64,000 nt of DNA, from positions 26,709,262 to 26,773,261 of the forward strand of contig NC_053042.1 of NCBI RefSeq assembly GCF_003473485.1. The letters are read 5' to 3'. A program made the translations under genes and the position numbers. The notes beneath the pieces are model-generated. The model saw nothing but the letters and a program-made list of their open reading frames with translations. It had not been told where the DNA came from and did not search any database. This stretch comes from Medicago truncatula (taxonomy: Eukaryota; Streptophyta; Magnoliopsida; Fabales; Fabaceae). Below are positions 23,671 through 36,441 of this stretch, piece by piece. Numbering within the stretch: the stretch's first letter is position 1; each line of letters begins with the position of its first letter.

Positions 23671-25985
23671 TGTCTAAAGTTAATTGCCATGAAGTGTAAT
23701 TGAACACTTCTCCGTACTTCTCTCGATCCCTAATGCACCAAAAGATGAAAATAGGATTCCCTATAGTTACAACATGTTGTAACCAATATCAGTCGTCCGA
23801 TCAAAACTTTATGGCCAAGATCGTTTTAATTAAAAAACATAGTTTTCAATTTTAACCCTTCAATCTCATATGAACGACTAAGATCGAAAACTGTGTGAAA
23901 CGCATTTTGCTACATCAAAACGTGAAGATGACTTCCTACATTGTTATTTTACCTCATTGAAGCTATTGGAAACCAACATTTTGGTGGGCTTTTTGCAAAA
24001 AAAAAAAAAAGAGTAATGTTATGGGGATAAACATATTTGGAAATTCTTCTACATGTTTTTCAGGTTGCTCAAAAATCCATCAATTTTATCGTACTATAAC
24101 TCTCGAGAACACAAAATATATTTGGTGATACAAGCAAGTGAGCAACCTTTTTTTGCATTAAATCGTAATTTTCGATCAATTTATTTTAAAAGTTGAACAA
24201 TCTATAGCGTGTATAGAGCAACCATCAATATGTTTATGTTTCTTGGAACAGAAAAGAAAAAAAAAGGCCTCGTAAAAGAAAAGAAAAAAGGCTTTTACAC
24301 TTTCCATCCTACGTAATTTTTATGCACCCTATTTTTTTCTCAAAATATTTTGTTCAAACTATAGAATCCAAACTCCTTTCAAGGGATTTTTGAATTATAC
24401 AATCTGAAACATGATAAAACCCGCAACTAGTGCATAAAGTGAAGATTGAATGAATGTTGAAGGATGCAAGGCTCTTTATAGTCGTAAAACGTTCCTAAAC
24501 TTGAACTATTGTTAGAATAAACATTTATAATATCTAACCCAACAAAAAAATGCATTAAACACACCAAAAACCGTCAAAACATTGCTTGTACTGTCACATG
24601 CCATATTCTTGGATGGTTCGGATTATAGAATGTGAAATCTTCAGAGAAGGATTCAAATTTTAGAATTCGAACCATCCTAGAATGTGTTAATAATAAGGTT
24701 TTGATATGGTTTAGAACATATGAAATGAAATGACCTAGATACAAACATTGCATGTAAAACAATAGATTTTTATAAGTGTTACTTTATTATACATAAACAC
24801 AATTAAAGAAACCTAACATACCATTGTTGAAATTATAAGATTAAAGAAACCTAACATACCATTGTTGAAATTATAAGATAAGTGATGATGAAAAGGAAGG
24901 TCTGAACTATTTGTTTAGTTCAATCCAAAAAAGGACTTGGACTCTGTATATATTAAAGACCAGTTTAAGATATTGCATAATATGTGTGTGTATTGTCTCC
25001 TCCAACGAAGTAGAAGGAAGCACAAAGTACTTGACAATTTTGAATTATACAATCTAAAATGTCCATTGCCCTACAAAGTACTAGTTTTAACACAATTTTA
25101 GACAAGTTTGGATTATATAATCCGAACTATTCTAGATATTTTCTAGATTATATAATCTTAACTGGTTTTAAATGTGGAAGGTGACTTAGTCAGCAAGGTT
25201 GGCCAGTTCAACACATGTCTTAATGCATTTTTTTTATTGGTTAGTAGGATTTAACCATGAAATTTAAGTCTCATTTGACTTTGTTACACTCTATGGTTGA
25301 ATTCACCCCTATAAATACCTTCTTATTCTTCACAAATTTTCATTCCATCTCGTATTCTCTTTTATAATTTTCTTTGATAACCTACAAAAATGTTGGTTAT
25401 TACCTTCGTTTTTGCCTCTAAATCAAGTATATCTTAAGTGATTGCATGGCCTTTTTCTCCTCCTCTGTGTCTATTTAGCTGTTTTGTTTTGTCGGTTCCC
25501 TTTGCAAAGATTAAGCATGATATTTGAACATTTCACTTGTTTCGAATATGTTTGATCATGTAGGACTAGAGGCAATTAAAAGGCTAGTCACGAGTAGCAC
25601 CAAAGCGGATGAATACATGATGTTTTAGAGTTTATTGAAGGATTTGTACTAACATTTAATGAAAGCGCGACATGGCCTATGTGTAGTAGTGTTATTGTAT
25701 AGCGAGTTGTAGATGTCTAAATGGAGTTCATCCAAAGACAACTGAAAGCTAACATCCATATCTACAAATTTCATGAAGACACCTAAACTTAATTAAGAAC
25801 ATAAATGGGTGGAGATGTGATGACAGGTCATCTTGCATTATTCTTAGCATGTTTTCAATAGATTTTACCAACAAAACACAGGAGTATTAGAGTAGTTGCA
25901 TATGATTTTAGGATATTTGTAATGTTTTCTATATTTGAGTCTGTAATCAGAGTTTTCCCGAAACATACCAATTTTAGGGTGTTCT
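23671..25985. other. Intergenic region with recurrent ATAATCC palindromes
   Basis: No gene was recognised. Variants of the palindrome GGATTATATAATCC occur near 24392, 24618, 24658, 25042, 25110 and 25145. A promoter-like CCTATAAATACC lies near 25308 but no coding sequence follows it. Confidence 0.45.
24802..24877. repeat. 38-bp tandem duplication
   Basis: Two perfect adjoining copies of a 38-bp unit beginning ATTAAAGAAACCTAAC. Confidence 0.9.
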
Positions 25986-28113
25986 TGATGTAATCACGAA
26001 GAAATCATGCAAATCAGCAAAGCAAGACATCCAAAGATTTATGTGGTCCTTAGGAAGACAAAGATTCAAGATTCAAGATGCCTCATAAGACGTTACAAAA
26101 GGAGGAATTATGTTCCCAAGTTCCAAGACATCTTACATTGAAGAAAACACCAAAACGGGCGAAGAAGAAAGGCGTTTTCGCACTGGAATAACACTAAAGC
26201 GCCTAGGCGCATCAGAAAAGTGCCTGGCACATTTGAAAAGCACCTGGCACATGAACAAAGCGCCTAGCACATTCCAGGCTTGGCCTAATGCGCCTAGGCG
26301 CATGGAAAAATCACGGGGCGCATCGTTGCTTGTGAAAAAAATCACTTTTTATGACTTTTTCGCCCCTTAAAGTCCATGATTTTAGCCCCAGTTAGGTGGG
26401 AACTTTTCCTATAAATACTGCCTTCCTCATTCATAATTTCTCGTTCAGAACTGGAGCAGTTCAAGAGGAAGGCGATTTTAGGAGCCAAAGAGGAGTTCTA
26501 TCTTCTCATATCTTTTTTTTGAAAGAAAAAATAAATCTTCTCCTATCTTTTCTAGGGTATGTTTTTATATTTTTGTATGTTGTCTTTAGTTACCATGTGT
26601 AACTAAGTAGTTATAGGTTAGAGTTCTAAGATGAACCTCTGTTTATTTTGTTGGATAATTATTTAATAATATGTCGTTTATTTAGTTATTTTATGTTCGC
26701 TATTTAGTTTTGTTAGTCTAGGTTTATTTCTGTAGTAGGCTCAACTCTAGGTCAGATACTTAGATTGTGACGGGGCATAACATTGTTATTACTATTTGGA
26801 TGCTTATATCTTGATATTTATGTTCTTATACTAATAACTATATTCCTAGGAAGTAAGTAGTTGATAACTAGCGAAAGATATCGAGAGCGAGTTGACCTTA
26901 GTAGTAAGTGCTTAGGAGGTGACATTACTAATACTGAGTAAAATCTGTTGAACCTAGAGCCTAACTAGTTAAAGATTATGGTGTTGGAACAAAATGTGTT
27001 TAACATTACCCTTTGAGAGTTTTGATGATAACAAGGTATTAAAAATTGTCAATTGGATATGCTAATATTTGTTCAAGTGTACAAGACCATAGACAAAAAT
27101 TTGTCATCTTAAAAACGTTCTGGAAGAACAAAAAAGAGCAATGGAATCAACAAAAAGAAAACAAAAAGGAAGCTTGAAGCATCTGAATAGAAGCGCTCCT
27201 GAAGACACAAGTGCTCCTGAAGTGATGACATCATCAGAAGCAATTTCATCAGAAGCATCTCATCAGAAGCTGAAGATCACCAGAAGCTGTCTCATCAGAA
27301 GATGCAAGACTTAAAGCTTCAAAGGCTATTCAATGGATTTAATCTCGTCTAAATAATGCAGAAGACTAAAAAAGTGAAACAACAACTATTTTGAAAGGAT
27401 TTGAAGACATTGGATGCTTGTTCTTCAAAGAGCGTCAACAAAGAACAATTGTACGAAGTGTACAACCACTACCTCCTCTACTTTGTTTTTTTGTCTCTGC
27501 TACAAGACAAGAAAAACAGCTCTGCCTGCAATGATGTTCCTTCACAATGGGAATGGATTTGAAATTGATCCTTCATAGGACAATAACCATATCAGGAAAA
27601 AGATCATTGGTGATTGATCAAAGCTTCAAACGACTCTAACGTTTCTTTCACACCTTTATATAAAGGAGTGAAGACTTAGAGATTGGCAAGGCTCAACAAC
27701 AATTTACAAAGTGCCAAAACTCTGCTGAAATTGTTCTGCACTCAAAAGTTCACTTAGAATTTCTTATCAACTTTCATATCTTAGAAATTCTAGAGTCTTA
27801 AGAGTCTGTATCTGATTTGTATTGTGAACACCACTGATTGTATATCAAGTGTTCAACCTTAAACATTTTTCTTTGTAATTCTGTTTGAATTAAGAAGTCT
27901 CTTGCAGTTGTGCTTGAGCATAAGAGGTCTCTTGATTGTGTTCAGGAGCATAGGAAGTCTCTTGCTGTTGTGCTTGAGCATTTGAAGTCTCTTGCTAGTT
28001 TTAGCTGTGAGCAATTGTAATCAGATATTACATAGTGAACTCTCCTTGGAAGTGCAAGGGGGACAGGACTGACTTCCGGTTTGTGGAAGGAACATGTATA
28101 ATTGTTATGTGTC

Positions 28114-28159
<46 letters not shown>

Positions 28160-29012
28160 TCCGCTGCATCTAGTCCTGAACATCACTTCAGAAGTAGAAC
28201 TCTATCTGCTTCTGATCAGTGTTTTCAGCTTATGATAAAAAGAAGAAAAAGCCAACCCAATTCAACCCCCCATTCTTGTGTTTTTTCTCACCTTCATAGG
28301 GAAACAAGCGGATGCTTGAAGGAAATAAACTAAAACCTAATAGAACCATTCTTCTTTCACCTTCGTAAGGTAGACTCTACAGGGCTGCCCGTTTGTAGAA
28401 CTACCGAGAGGGAAAGTGTGAGTTGACATACCTAAGATTCATGGATGGGTTAACCTAATGGAACTTTGACACTTCATAGTCTTAGGGAAAACTGGAAGAC
28501 CAATTTAAGTTCATGCTTCGATTACCTTTGAATTAAAAGACCCCACATAAAGATCACTGTGTGACCAGCATATGCAGTTAGCCATCAAAAGGATATCCTT
28601 TCATCAACTGGGAGAGTAAGACCCCGCACGTAATGATCACCGTGGGATCAACTAGTGCAACTTGACGACGGATTAGGATTGAAACGTCCCACAACCTCAT
28701 CACATAGGTAGTTTACTTACAATAACTAGATGCGACATATATGTTAATTTAATATCCAACAAATAAATAGGGGGGATTCGAAGAATCCTCTAACCACTGT
28801 TACATTTCTGCAACCAAAAACAAGTAACTTGCTATGTTGCAAACAGAAAAAAATTGTAATTTCTCAACCATTATCTCTTTTATTTTATCATCAAACTTAA
28901 AATAAGTAACGAGAGTTGTTTTGACGAAACGACAATCCATGTGGATACGATACTCACTTATCACTTTATTACTTGGTAAACGATTTGGTACACTTGCCTA
29001 ATCCAACCATCA
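25986..29012 (+). mobile_element. LTR remnant of uncertain family, split by a SIRE solo LTR
   Basis: LTR-like features are a CCTATAAATACT TATA at about 26409 and an end GGTACACTTGCC...CCATCA resembling the solo LTR at 12574-13730. The 5' limit is uncertain. A cluster of GCGCCTAGGCGC-type palindromes lies at 26199-26301. A SIRE LTR sits inside it at 26992-28296. Without that insert it is about 1.7 kb. No coding region was recognised. Confidence 0.5.
26992..28296 (+). mobile_element. SIRE-type solo LTR (plus orientation)
   Basis: Begins TGTTGGAACAAAATG and ends TTTCTCACCTTCA with no internal sequence on either side. Flanks TATGG and TAGGG are a one-mismatch 5-bp target duplication. It includes repeated ATCAGAAGC motifs at 27235-27305 and a TC microsatellite at about 28115-28153. 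Confidence 0.8.
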
Positions 29013-29760
29013 AGTTGATGATTCATAAGTGGGCGCTAGGCACCAGAAAAAAAAACATCTTCAAGCGCTATCTCTCTGTAACCAGGTGTTAGGCGCTGCA
29101 GTAGAAGCGCAACACCTTGTATCAGGTCTGTTTCATTATAAATATGTTTTTTTAACATGTTGGAGTGATCTTTGATTCAATTTGGAGTTTAGAAACTTGT
29201 GCCCTAGGAAAGAAAACACATAGGAGTTTGTTCCCAACATCATTAAAGTAGATTTCTCAAGAATCGTTCATGGGTTGTTCTTGTAATTCTTCCTTAATCT
29301 CTTTCTCTTGTTTATTTGTTATGAGTAACTAAACCCTCTGTTGTCAGGGATGAGTAGAACTAGATGAATACTTGTTATGTGATTTGATCTTTGATTATCG
29401 GTGAAACATACAAAATTATTTTTAGGTTGATGGAAAGAACATTAAAATATGATGTCGAAGGTCAAAAGATAAATAAGAGTATTGAAACGAGAGAACCTGA
29501 TGTATGAATGGTTGTTGATGTCTTTCACAACAACATTGATATGGTTTGTTAGCAGCATCACCGACGAGACTCTCGGGTCTATGAAAGCTACGTAAAACGG
29601 CGTGGAGGTGCCATGATATCCCCAAATTTACTATGAAAGCTATGAAAGCATCAACAAAGTATTTATAGCCCTTGTTGAGCTTATACTTTCGTGACTTGAT
29701 GCTAAGTAGCTTAAGCCTTAAGTCACGTTTTCTATGCAGAACGTGCACTCTAGATGCTTC
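29013..29760 (+). mobile_element. Second LTR-like remnant related to the preceding one
   Basis: It repeats the layout of the previous remnant: GGCGCTAGGCACC and AGGCGCTG palindrome-like motifs (29026-29115), a TATAAATATG, and a GAGTAACTAAACCCTCTG phrase. No coding sequence. Confidence 0.35.
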
Positions 29761-31405
29761 TAGAAGCCCATAATAGAATATTGACGATCCACCATCTAAT
29801 TAATAAGAAAAATAATATTTATGCAATATATTTTTTGCGACAACTCTGGCATTATGTTTTTATTCGCTCACTCTCTCTCGATATTTTTTTTGTTAATAAA
29901 AAAAGAAGGAAGAAAATATTGTCCATTCATTTCTTAATAATAAGCAAGAGAAAATGAGGTTTTGGCTATGGCAATGAAAAAGGGAACATGGAACCACGTC
30001 AACCAAGTCAAACACAAACAAAGTCGCAGTCACGCTTGTTCTTTCTTTCATTCATTCTTGTGTTTGACTTTGTCTTTGATTGTATCTGGTTTGTTCAGTA
30101 AACCTGCACGTCTCCATGTGGCATATGATTCGATTCGTAACCATATCAAAATATGATGTGTTTGTGTCTGCCAGCAATATCATGGTCCCCTTGCCTAAGA
30201 GCCAGCTACAACTAAGCCGGCACTTCATCACACTCGTGTGCTGTTTATTTGATGATCAGTTCTGAGATTCCATATTACAAAAGCCACGTTATGATCACAC
30301 GCTTTGGCATTCTGACACAACACTAACTTAAGACTTGGTACCACGTACGGAGGGAGAATCCCATTTGCTTCATGTTCTCCAACCACTACCAACTCTCTTT
30401 TCTTTCATTTTTTAAATGGTTTAATTGTATTTTTATTGGTCGAAGTTTAAGTGTACTTTTGATCACCCTAATTTACATGTCTCAGAATCTCTGTAACGTT
30501 GACGATATTAAAATTATTGATTTGATTTACACTGAATCGAAGTCGATCTAACAATCTGAATCGAACAAACATCTTAACAAGACAGAAAAAACAAACAACG
30601 TTGCATAAAACATGACGAACAAAACAACGTCGCACTAAGACCACAAAATCACGAAAGAAAAAACTAAATGCATATGACAATCAATTATAAATTGATTTTA
30701 AATCGCCCATCTTTAATGGATGGATGAGAAGAAAAATTCACTCGTAATGATCTGTTCATTTAAAATCAAATTTTGATATATCAATGGATTTTAACTTTCA
30801 TATAGTACTATATTGGTTGCTTGAAATCAGTTCATTATTATATCCGATTAATTCCGTAGAAAACTACAATTACTTAATGACAAAGTTTTAGGAATATATA
30901 AAAGTCAATTTGGATAAGCTTAGACAAATTGGTGCTTGAAATGTCAATATATCTAGATATTAATTTACCAAAAAATTATATTTAAGATCGAATTAGCAAA
31001 AATTATATTAAATATTTGCCACTATGTGGAATACTATGGTCATTTCATGGAAGGTAAATGGAAAAATCAGTGTCTACATCCATTCTCCCCCTCCACAAGA
31101 TATCCATATACACATAAAATTTACAACTTCATAACAATTGGCATTTCTTTATTCTATAATAATGATAAATAATAATCAAAATATTGGAGGGGACCATTGA
31201 TTAAATATTAATTTATTGACTCTCCCTTTCCATTTGTCATAACAAGATTTCTTCATATTTTTCCTTTTTCTTTCTCCTCTTTTTCCTTTTAAACTATCCC
31301 TCATGCTTATGTGTATATATATGATTTCCTTTTTGCTTTCTTTCTAACTACTCTTCAATATAAACTTTCATAAACCCTTCTTATTCCTTTTTCTTTTGAT
31401 TCTCA
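29761..31405. other. Intergenic region upstream of the VQ gene
   Basis: A/T-rich, no conserved coding sequence. The proximal promoter of the VQ gene is at its right end, with TATATATAT at 31314-31322, about 85 bp before the start codon. Confidence 0.45.
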
Positions 31406-31960
31406 ATGGAAAACAAGCTTAGAAACCCTAATTATACATGCATATCAAATTCAAACCAACCTAATTTCCTAGCTATGCATAAAGATTCTCACAAAATATC
31501 AAAAATGAAACCTAAGATACGAATAATTCACGTATACGCACCCGAGATCATCAAAACTGATGCTGAAAATTTTAGGGAACTTGTTCAGAAATTAACTGGG
31601 AAACCTAGTGAAGAAAAAAAGAATTTCAAGAACAAGACAAGGGTAATAGTAGATGGATCAAAACATGAAGAATCTTCAAGGAGCACTACAAGCAGTGGAA
31701 GTGGTTTATCATCAGAGGATTGTTCAAGAATGATAAGAATAAAAAATGAGGTGAGTAATAATGGTGGTTTTTGGGGGTTGGATCTAACAATGGATAAAGT
31801 CAAAGAAGAAGTAGGTTGTGATGAGAGATGTGGTGGGTACTTAGGTGGGTTTTCAGATTTGGAAGGGTTTATTTCTGAAATTAATGGTGGATTTCCATTG
31901 TTTCCCTTGGATCATGCCACTCATAATATGCAAGGGTTTGAACAATATCAACTACTATAG
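31406..31960 (+). CDS. VQ-motif protein (VQ17/18/25-like class)
   Basis: A 184-residue protein without introns, as usual for the family. The VQ motif FRELVQKLTG (residues 56-65, pattern FxxxVQxxTG) follows the basic stretch KPKIRIIHVYAPEIIKTD. This is the arrangement of the class that binds group I and IIc WRKY factors and some MAP kinase cascades (family knowledge). A Ser-rich tract (about 90-104) and an acidic-aromatic C-terminal motif FSDLEGFISEI (about 149-159) may serve as regulatory and activation regions. No signal peptide or membrane segment is visible. VQ proteins act mostly in the nucleus as transcription cofactors in defence and development; which process applies here cannot be read from the sequence. 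The start is the first ATG after the TATA, with A/T-rich leader ahead. Confidence 0.88.
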   Translation: MENKLRNPNYTCISNSNQPNFLAMHKDSHKISKMKPKIRIIHVYAPEIIKTDAENFRELVQKLTGKPSEEKKNFKNKTRVIVDGSKHEESSRSTTSSGSGLSSEDCSRMIRIKNEVSNNGGFWGLDLTMDKVKEEVGCDERCGGYLGGFSDLEGFISEINGGFPLFPLDHATHNMQGFEQYQLL

Positions 31961-32439
31961 GAAATAAAAATATATATAAATATATTTAGACACAAATGTA
32001 TGCCTATTAGATATATAGATCTATTAATTAATTTTCTTCATTTATAGGTTAATTATATGTATGCTTGATTATAAATTGTTTTGGTTTTCTTATGATATAT
32101 AGAATCACTCATCAGTTTCATGTTAATCTCTCATCCATAATGCATCAGTTTCAATTCCTACTTAGTTAATTTGGGCGCATTGGTTCTATTTTTAATCACA
32201 TGGAAAAATATTATTTGATGAAATTCTGTGTTTAATTTGGATCGGAGTTAAATGGGATCAAAATCGCTTGCAGTCAAAACCTACATAGAGTGATAAAGAT
32301 TGGATGATTCAAATTTTAAGATATTATTTTGTTATATATATATATATATATATTATAATTAAAATCAATTTTAAAATTTGTATTGTTGAATCAAAATTGT
32401 TCGATCCGACAGCCACAAATATTCCAATTGCATATATAC
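31961..32439. other. VQ gene 3' flank, A/T rich
   Basis: No gene. A short TA repeat lies at about 32335-32353. Confidence 0.4.
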
Positions 32440-32625
32440 AATTGTGATCCAGCCGGATGTAGTGAATTGCTGCAACCAGCAATGCGTCATGTAACTCTTT
32501 AGTCCTCTAAATATAGTTCAATATTGGACAGGAATTGGCCTCCGCAAGTGGACAGTGGGATTGGTCCCCTCGAATTAGTCGATTCTTGGATCGGATACCG
32601 AGTTTTAAGAAGAAAAAAGAATATT
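32440..32625 (+). mobile_element. SINE-like repeat
   Basis: The phrase GGCCTCCGCAAGTGG ... GGTCCCCTCGAATTAGTCG ... GGATACCGAGTTTT followed by an A-rich tail recalls the 3' part of common legume SINEs. The tRNA-like head is too worn to confirm. Confidence 0.4.
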
Positions 32626-32716
32626 GGACAGAATTTGTTTCTTTCTTTTGAAAGTGGTAACTTGTTTTACTCATTTCCTAATTAATATTCCAAGGATAAT
32701 TGTTTTGGAAAAAATT

Positions 32717-33004
32717 CCTTTGGAGAACAAGAATATACGAGAAGACAATAAACATGTGGCATATATGTTTATTTATATATTTGCTTTTCGTGCAAGTATA
32801 ATGATATTTTTGCTCCAAATTATTCATGTTTTTTCCCCAAGTCATATATTAGTGGCACAAGACAGAGAATACAAGGAAAGCATTTATATTTTAAGATTAT
32901 TGGTATACTCTACTTGTTTGAGAAAATTAAGCATGTTATAAACTTTTTGTACAATTTTCTTATAATATAATGCATATATAATTCTGGTAAGCTATCTATT
33001 CTAG
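32717..33004 (+). repeat. Second copy of the 285-bp segment at 16783-17066
   Basis: It has the same orientation as the first copy and over 90% identity by eye, ending at the same CTGGTAAGCTATCTATT. Confidence 0.75.
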
Positions 33005-33560
33005 TTTATTAATTTATCTACTCAAGTGGGAATACTCTATTTCTTTTGATCAAATGTTGGAATACTCTATTAGAATTCGAAACTGTACCTGGGGTTTTAA
33101 AATTGAAAAGGACCACTCATGGCTGGGTAAAATATAACTTCAATCTTAAAAGCCTTTTTAATTAACATATATGCATATATATTACACTGAATAGCAAAGC
33201 CTTTTTTTTTTTTTTTAATTTGAAGGGACATTTTATACTAAAATATATATCCTTTCTATATTTCGAGGGCTTTGATTAATTTCATAATGAAAAATGTTTG
33301 GCGGACAATCATATAGTGTGTAGGTAAACTAGTCAGAGAACCCTACAATAGGAGACATATATAGAGAAAATGATGCGTTGAATGAGTGTTCAAAAATAAC
33401 AATGCAAAAGTATCACTATTATTGTTCCTCTCAAAAAAGTATTTTCAATTATTTTATTTTCATTTGGAAACCTTAGTTGATTCAAGATATGGGACAAGTT
33501 TGTTACACTTTTGATTTTATCTATTTTTGTGATCATCTTTAATAATTTCGATCACATACT
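33005..33560. other. A/T-rich intergenic stretch
   Basis: No gene. The end (about 33531-33560) repeats a phrase also found at about 19050-19085. Confidence 0.4.
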
Positions 33561-34745
33561 AATAAAATTTCTGGAAGACGACAATCCAAACGGTAACCGA
33601 CTTTCTCTTCCTTCTCACTAAACCTTCCAAACCTCTCCACCACAATCGAAACGGTTCTGTCACCATGTAACTCAGCCTTCCGGTGGTGGTTCTGGTTTGT
33701 TTTGATGTTCGCGGTGGCCCCTGTTTGACGATGGTGGATCTCTGCTCAACAGACTTCTCTCCTTCCCCCGATGATCTTCGTCTCTTTTGTTTAATCCTCC
33801 TCCTCCGCCTTTCCTTTGGATTGTTGTTGTTGCAAGGAACAAGGAGGTTTGTCCCATACCCGAGTTAGTGACAGATTGGCTGAGGCTCTTCTGCGTGTTG
33901 CTGGGTTTACGCGCTTCTCTGATCGTGAATCCATGCTGGTTACTTTTGGATTTGTGTTCGTTTCGGATTTTGCCGTGGGTTTGTGTGAGTTTTCGTGGGT
34001 TGATAGTTTGCTATTGTCTGCACCGTTGGTCCGTGTGTTTTTGTTTTCTAGTTGGGTTTCGTATTGTTCTGTGTACTGTATTGTCCATTTTTTATGTGTT
34101 TTTGTTTCAGATCAGAGATTGGGTGGAAGCAGATTTGGCCTATTTTGAGGTGGTTCAGTTTCGTAAACTCGAAAGGGTCTGGTTTCTTAACCCGAAAGGG
34201 CTGTTTTAACGTGTTGGACTCATTCCTTGATTTGGGTCCAAACACGTCTATTCTTTGAAATCGTTTGAGATGGTGTTCCTGTCCTTGACTCATTGATGTT
34301 CCAGGTTTGTTGAGATCTGCATGTCTCAAGACTTCAGGGATGCCTTCTCTTCGGTACCAATCATTCTCCGTCTCAGTCTTGTGATTGTTAGGGGACTGTT
34401 AGGCTCGAAAGAGCTTTTATGTCTGTTGCCTATTCAGGGGGTTGCTGGTACGTGGATATTGATACCGTGTTGGTGGTCGATCCATTCGTCATTTCTGAAC
34501 TCTTTTTAATCCGATGGACGCTCACTTTTCATGTTTTTTTGTAACTTAGTTTCGTGCCCGTATGCGGGTTCGCTGGGTTGCGCTCGTGAGAAGTGATTGC
34601 TTTGTTAGGATTAATTAGGGTTGATCCACTGGTTTGTATTATCATGTTTTATTCCCATTTGGGCTAGACCTGGGTCAAGTCTAATCCCCAGTCTCTGTAT
34701 CTTGTTATTTTTATTTAATCTATTTCTCTTTTTGCCTAAAAAAAA
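33561..34745 (+). repeat. LINE-like interspersed repeat, copy 2 (longer)
   Basis: The 3' 650 bp parallels 16220-16765. The end CTTTTTGCCTAAAAAAAA resembles plant L1 3' ends. The extra 5' part is GC-richer than its surroundings and has open frames, but none gives a recognisable protein. A non-autonomous LINE derivative is the most likely explanation. Confidence 0.5.
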
Positions 34746-35676
34746 TTACATAAAATTTATGGGTCTGTCCTTGTCAACAACCTCCTATGTTACGAAGGCA
34801 AAAGTATCAAATTGTAAATGGTATAAAAGCATGTTGATTGTGAGTACTTGTTTTCTCATATTTGGCCACTTTGCTTGATGCAGCTTTGAGGGTTGTTTGT
34901 CCCACCGTTAAATCAATGGTCTCAAATCCCGCAAGTGGAGAAACTCAAGTCAAGTCCATACATGTGTGTTTCCCTCCTCCGGCCACCGGTGCACTAGAAC
35001 ATCTATTGGTCTAAGTGTTGATCTTTAATCTTGTGGGTCAAACAAGAAGTTCACAGACGTCCCTTTTTTTTTCGAAGATACTCTCATACGTCTAAATATA
35101 GTAAAAAAAAAAAAAAAAAGACATCTCTAACACAATCATGCATGTGTCTGAAGTCGGGAAGCTCTTTACAATGAATTGCGTGCTACCCAAAGATATCCAT
35201 GCATGTATGTCTTACGACAAACAGAGCACATCTCATCCATAGGAAATAATGGAATCATGAGGTACTTTCACGTGCTCCCCAAAAGTATCACTATTGTTAA
35301 CTAATTTAGGTTACAGCTAAGAGGCAGCAAGAGGTATTTTCGCTATTTTAACCAATTCATTTTAAAAAAATATCCAATGTTATTATTGTTAACTAATATA
35401 GGTTATAGATAAAAATAAATACCCAAGATCACTTAGATGATATGACACATATGTCTTTTAGTTTAACCAATATCTAGGGTTCCATAATGAAATGAAGTTA
35501 AAATTTGTAGGGAGAGTTTGTCGTCCATCTTAATCTCACAAGACTCGATAGATTAGTCTTTACCATCATGCACAAAGTTACCAAGTTTACACCAAAAATT
35601 ACAAAAATTATTGCTAAAATAAATAATTTAAACCAATAGTTAAGAAGAAAATTTCTTATAACGATTTTCAAGAAGA
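34746..35676. other. Intergenic stretch, nothing recognised
   Basis: No coding signal. It contains poly-A/T runs and generic legume repeat phrases. Confidence 0.4.
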
Positions 35677-35826
35677 AAAATTATATTTGTACAAACAATT
35701 TTAAGGACAATTTTTAATATAACTTTTTTCTCTCTTCTTTTGAAACAAAAACAATAGAGATAGAACAATAACACAATATAAGTATGAGAGAATAGTCATT
35801 TTAAAATAGTTGTACAAATATCATTT
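35677..35826. mobile_element. Short MITE, relative of 23423-23670
   Basis: The left end AAATTATATTTGTACAAA and the reverse complement of the right end, AAATGATATTTGTACAAC, form imperfect terminal inverted repeats 150 bp apart. Confidence 0.6.
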
Positions 35827-36078
35827 CTCTTTAAACAATATCTATTCATTGAATATCCAAGGTCGACTATTTCTCTTTCAAAAAATAATGAGGCTCAAAG
35901 TGGAGAATCGACTTTACCTTAGAGCAACTTGTGGGACGACTTTAGGTGGTCAAGTTCAAGTATATATGTATGACAGCATAGCAATTTACTTTTTGAGGGA
36001 ACATAGAAACTTATTTAAATTGTTTTTTTTATGATAATGAAAACAACTAGTATCAAATTGGTGTTAATTATGTTATCG

Positions 36079-36152
36079 TGAGCTTAACTCCGTTAATATG
36101 AACAATGCATAATATATGTAAGGTCCGGAGTTCAAACTTCGACAAAAAAAAC
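36079..36152 (+). mobile_element. tRNA-derived SINE fragment
   Basis: GTGAGCTTAACTCCGTTAAT (A-box position) and GGAGTTCAAACTTCG (B-box position) around AATGCATAATATATG match a frequent legume SINE head; an A run follows. Confidence 0.5.
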
Positions 36153-36167
36153 TGATGTTAAGTACTA

Positions 36168-36441
36168 CTCCCTCCGTTTCATAATACTTGTCCATTTTAG
36201 AGAATAATTTTGTTTCACAATACTTGTCCCTTTCAAGTTTCAATGCAACATTAATTATTGTCTTGTCAATAATACCCTTGCATATTTATTGTAGAGAGAG
36301 AAAAAAATAAAATGAAATAATAAATGATTAAGGGTATTATAGAAAACACACACATATTTTCATCAAAAATAACAAAATTTATTTGGTTTCTTGGTTAGTG
36401 CAATTTCTCCAAAATGGACATGTATTTTGAAACGGAGGGAG
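36168..36441. mobile_element. Stowaway MITE (Tc1/mariner type), TA target duplication
   Basis: Ends CTCCCTCCGTTTC and GAAACGGAGGGAG are perfect inverted repeats flanked by TA on both sides; the 274-bp length suits Stowaway elements. Confidence 0.9.

Noticed and set aside
25308-25430. TATAAATACC followed by a CT-rich leader and an ATG, looking like a gene start
   Set aside because: No open frame of useful length or recognisable protein follows; it is more likely part of a repeat.
33787-34209. 140-codon open frame in the LINE-like repeat
   Set aside because: Hydrophobic, no motif, overlapping open frames in other phases, and the homologous copy at 16 kb does not keep it.
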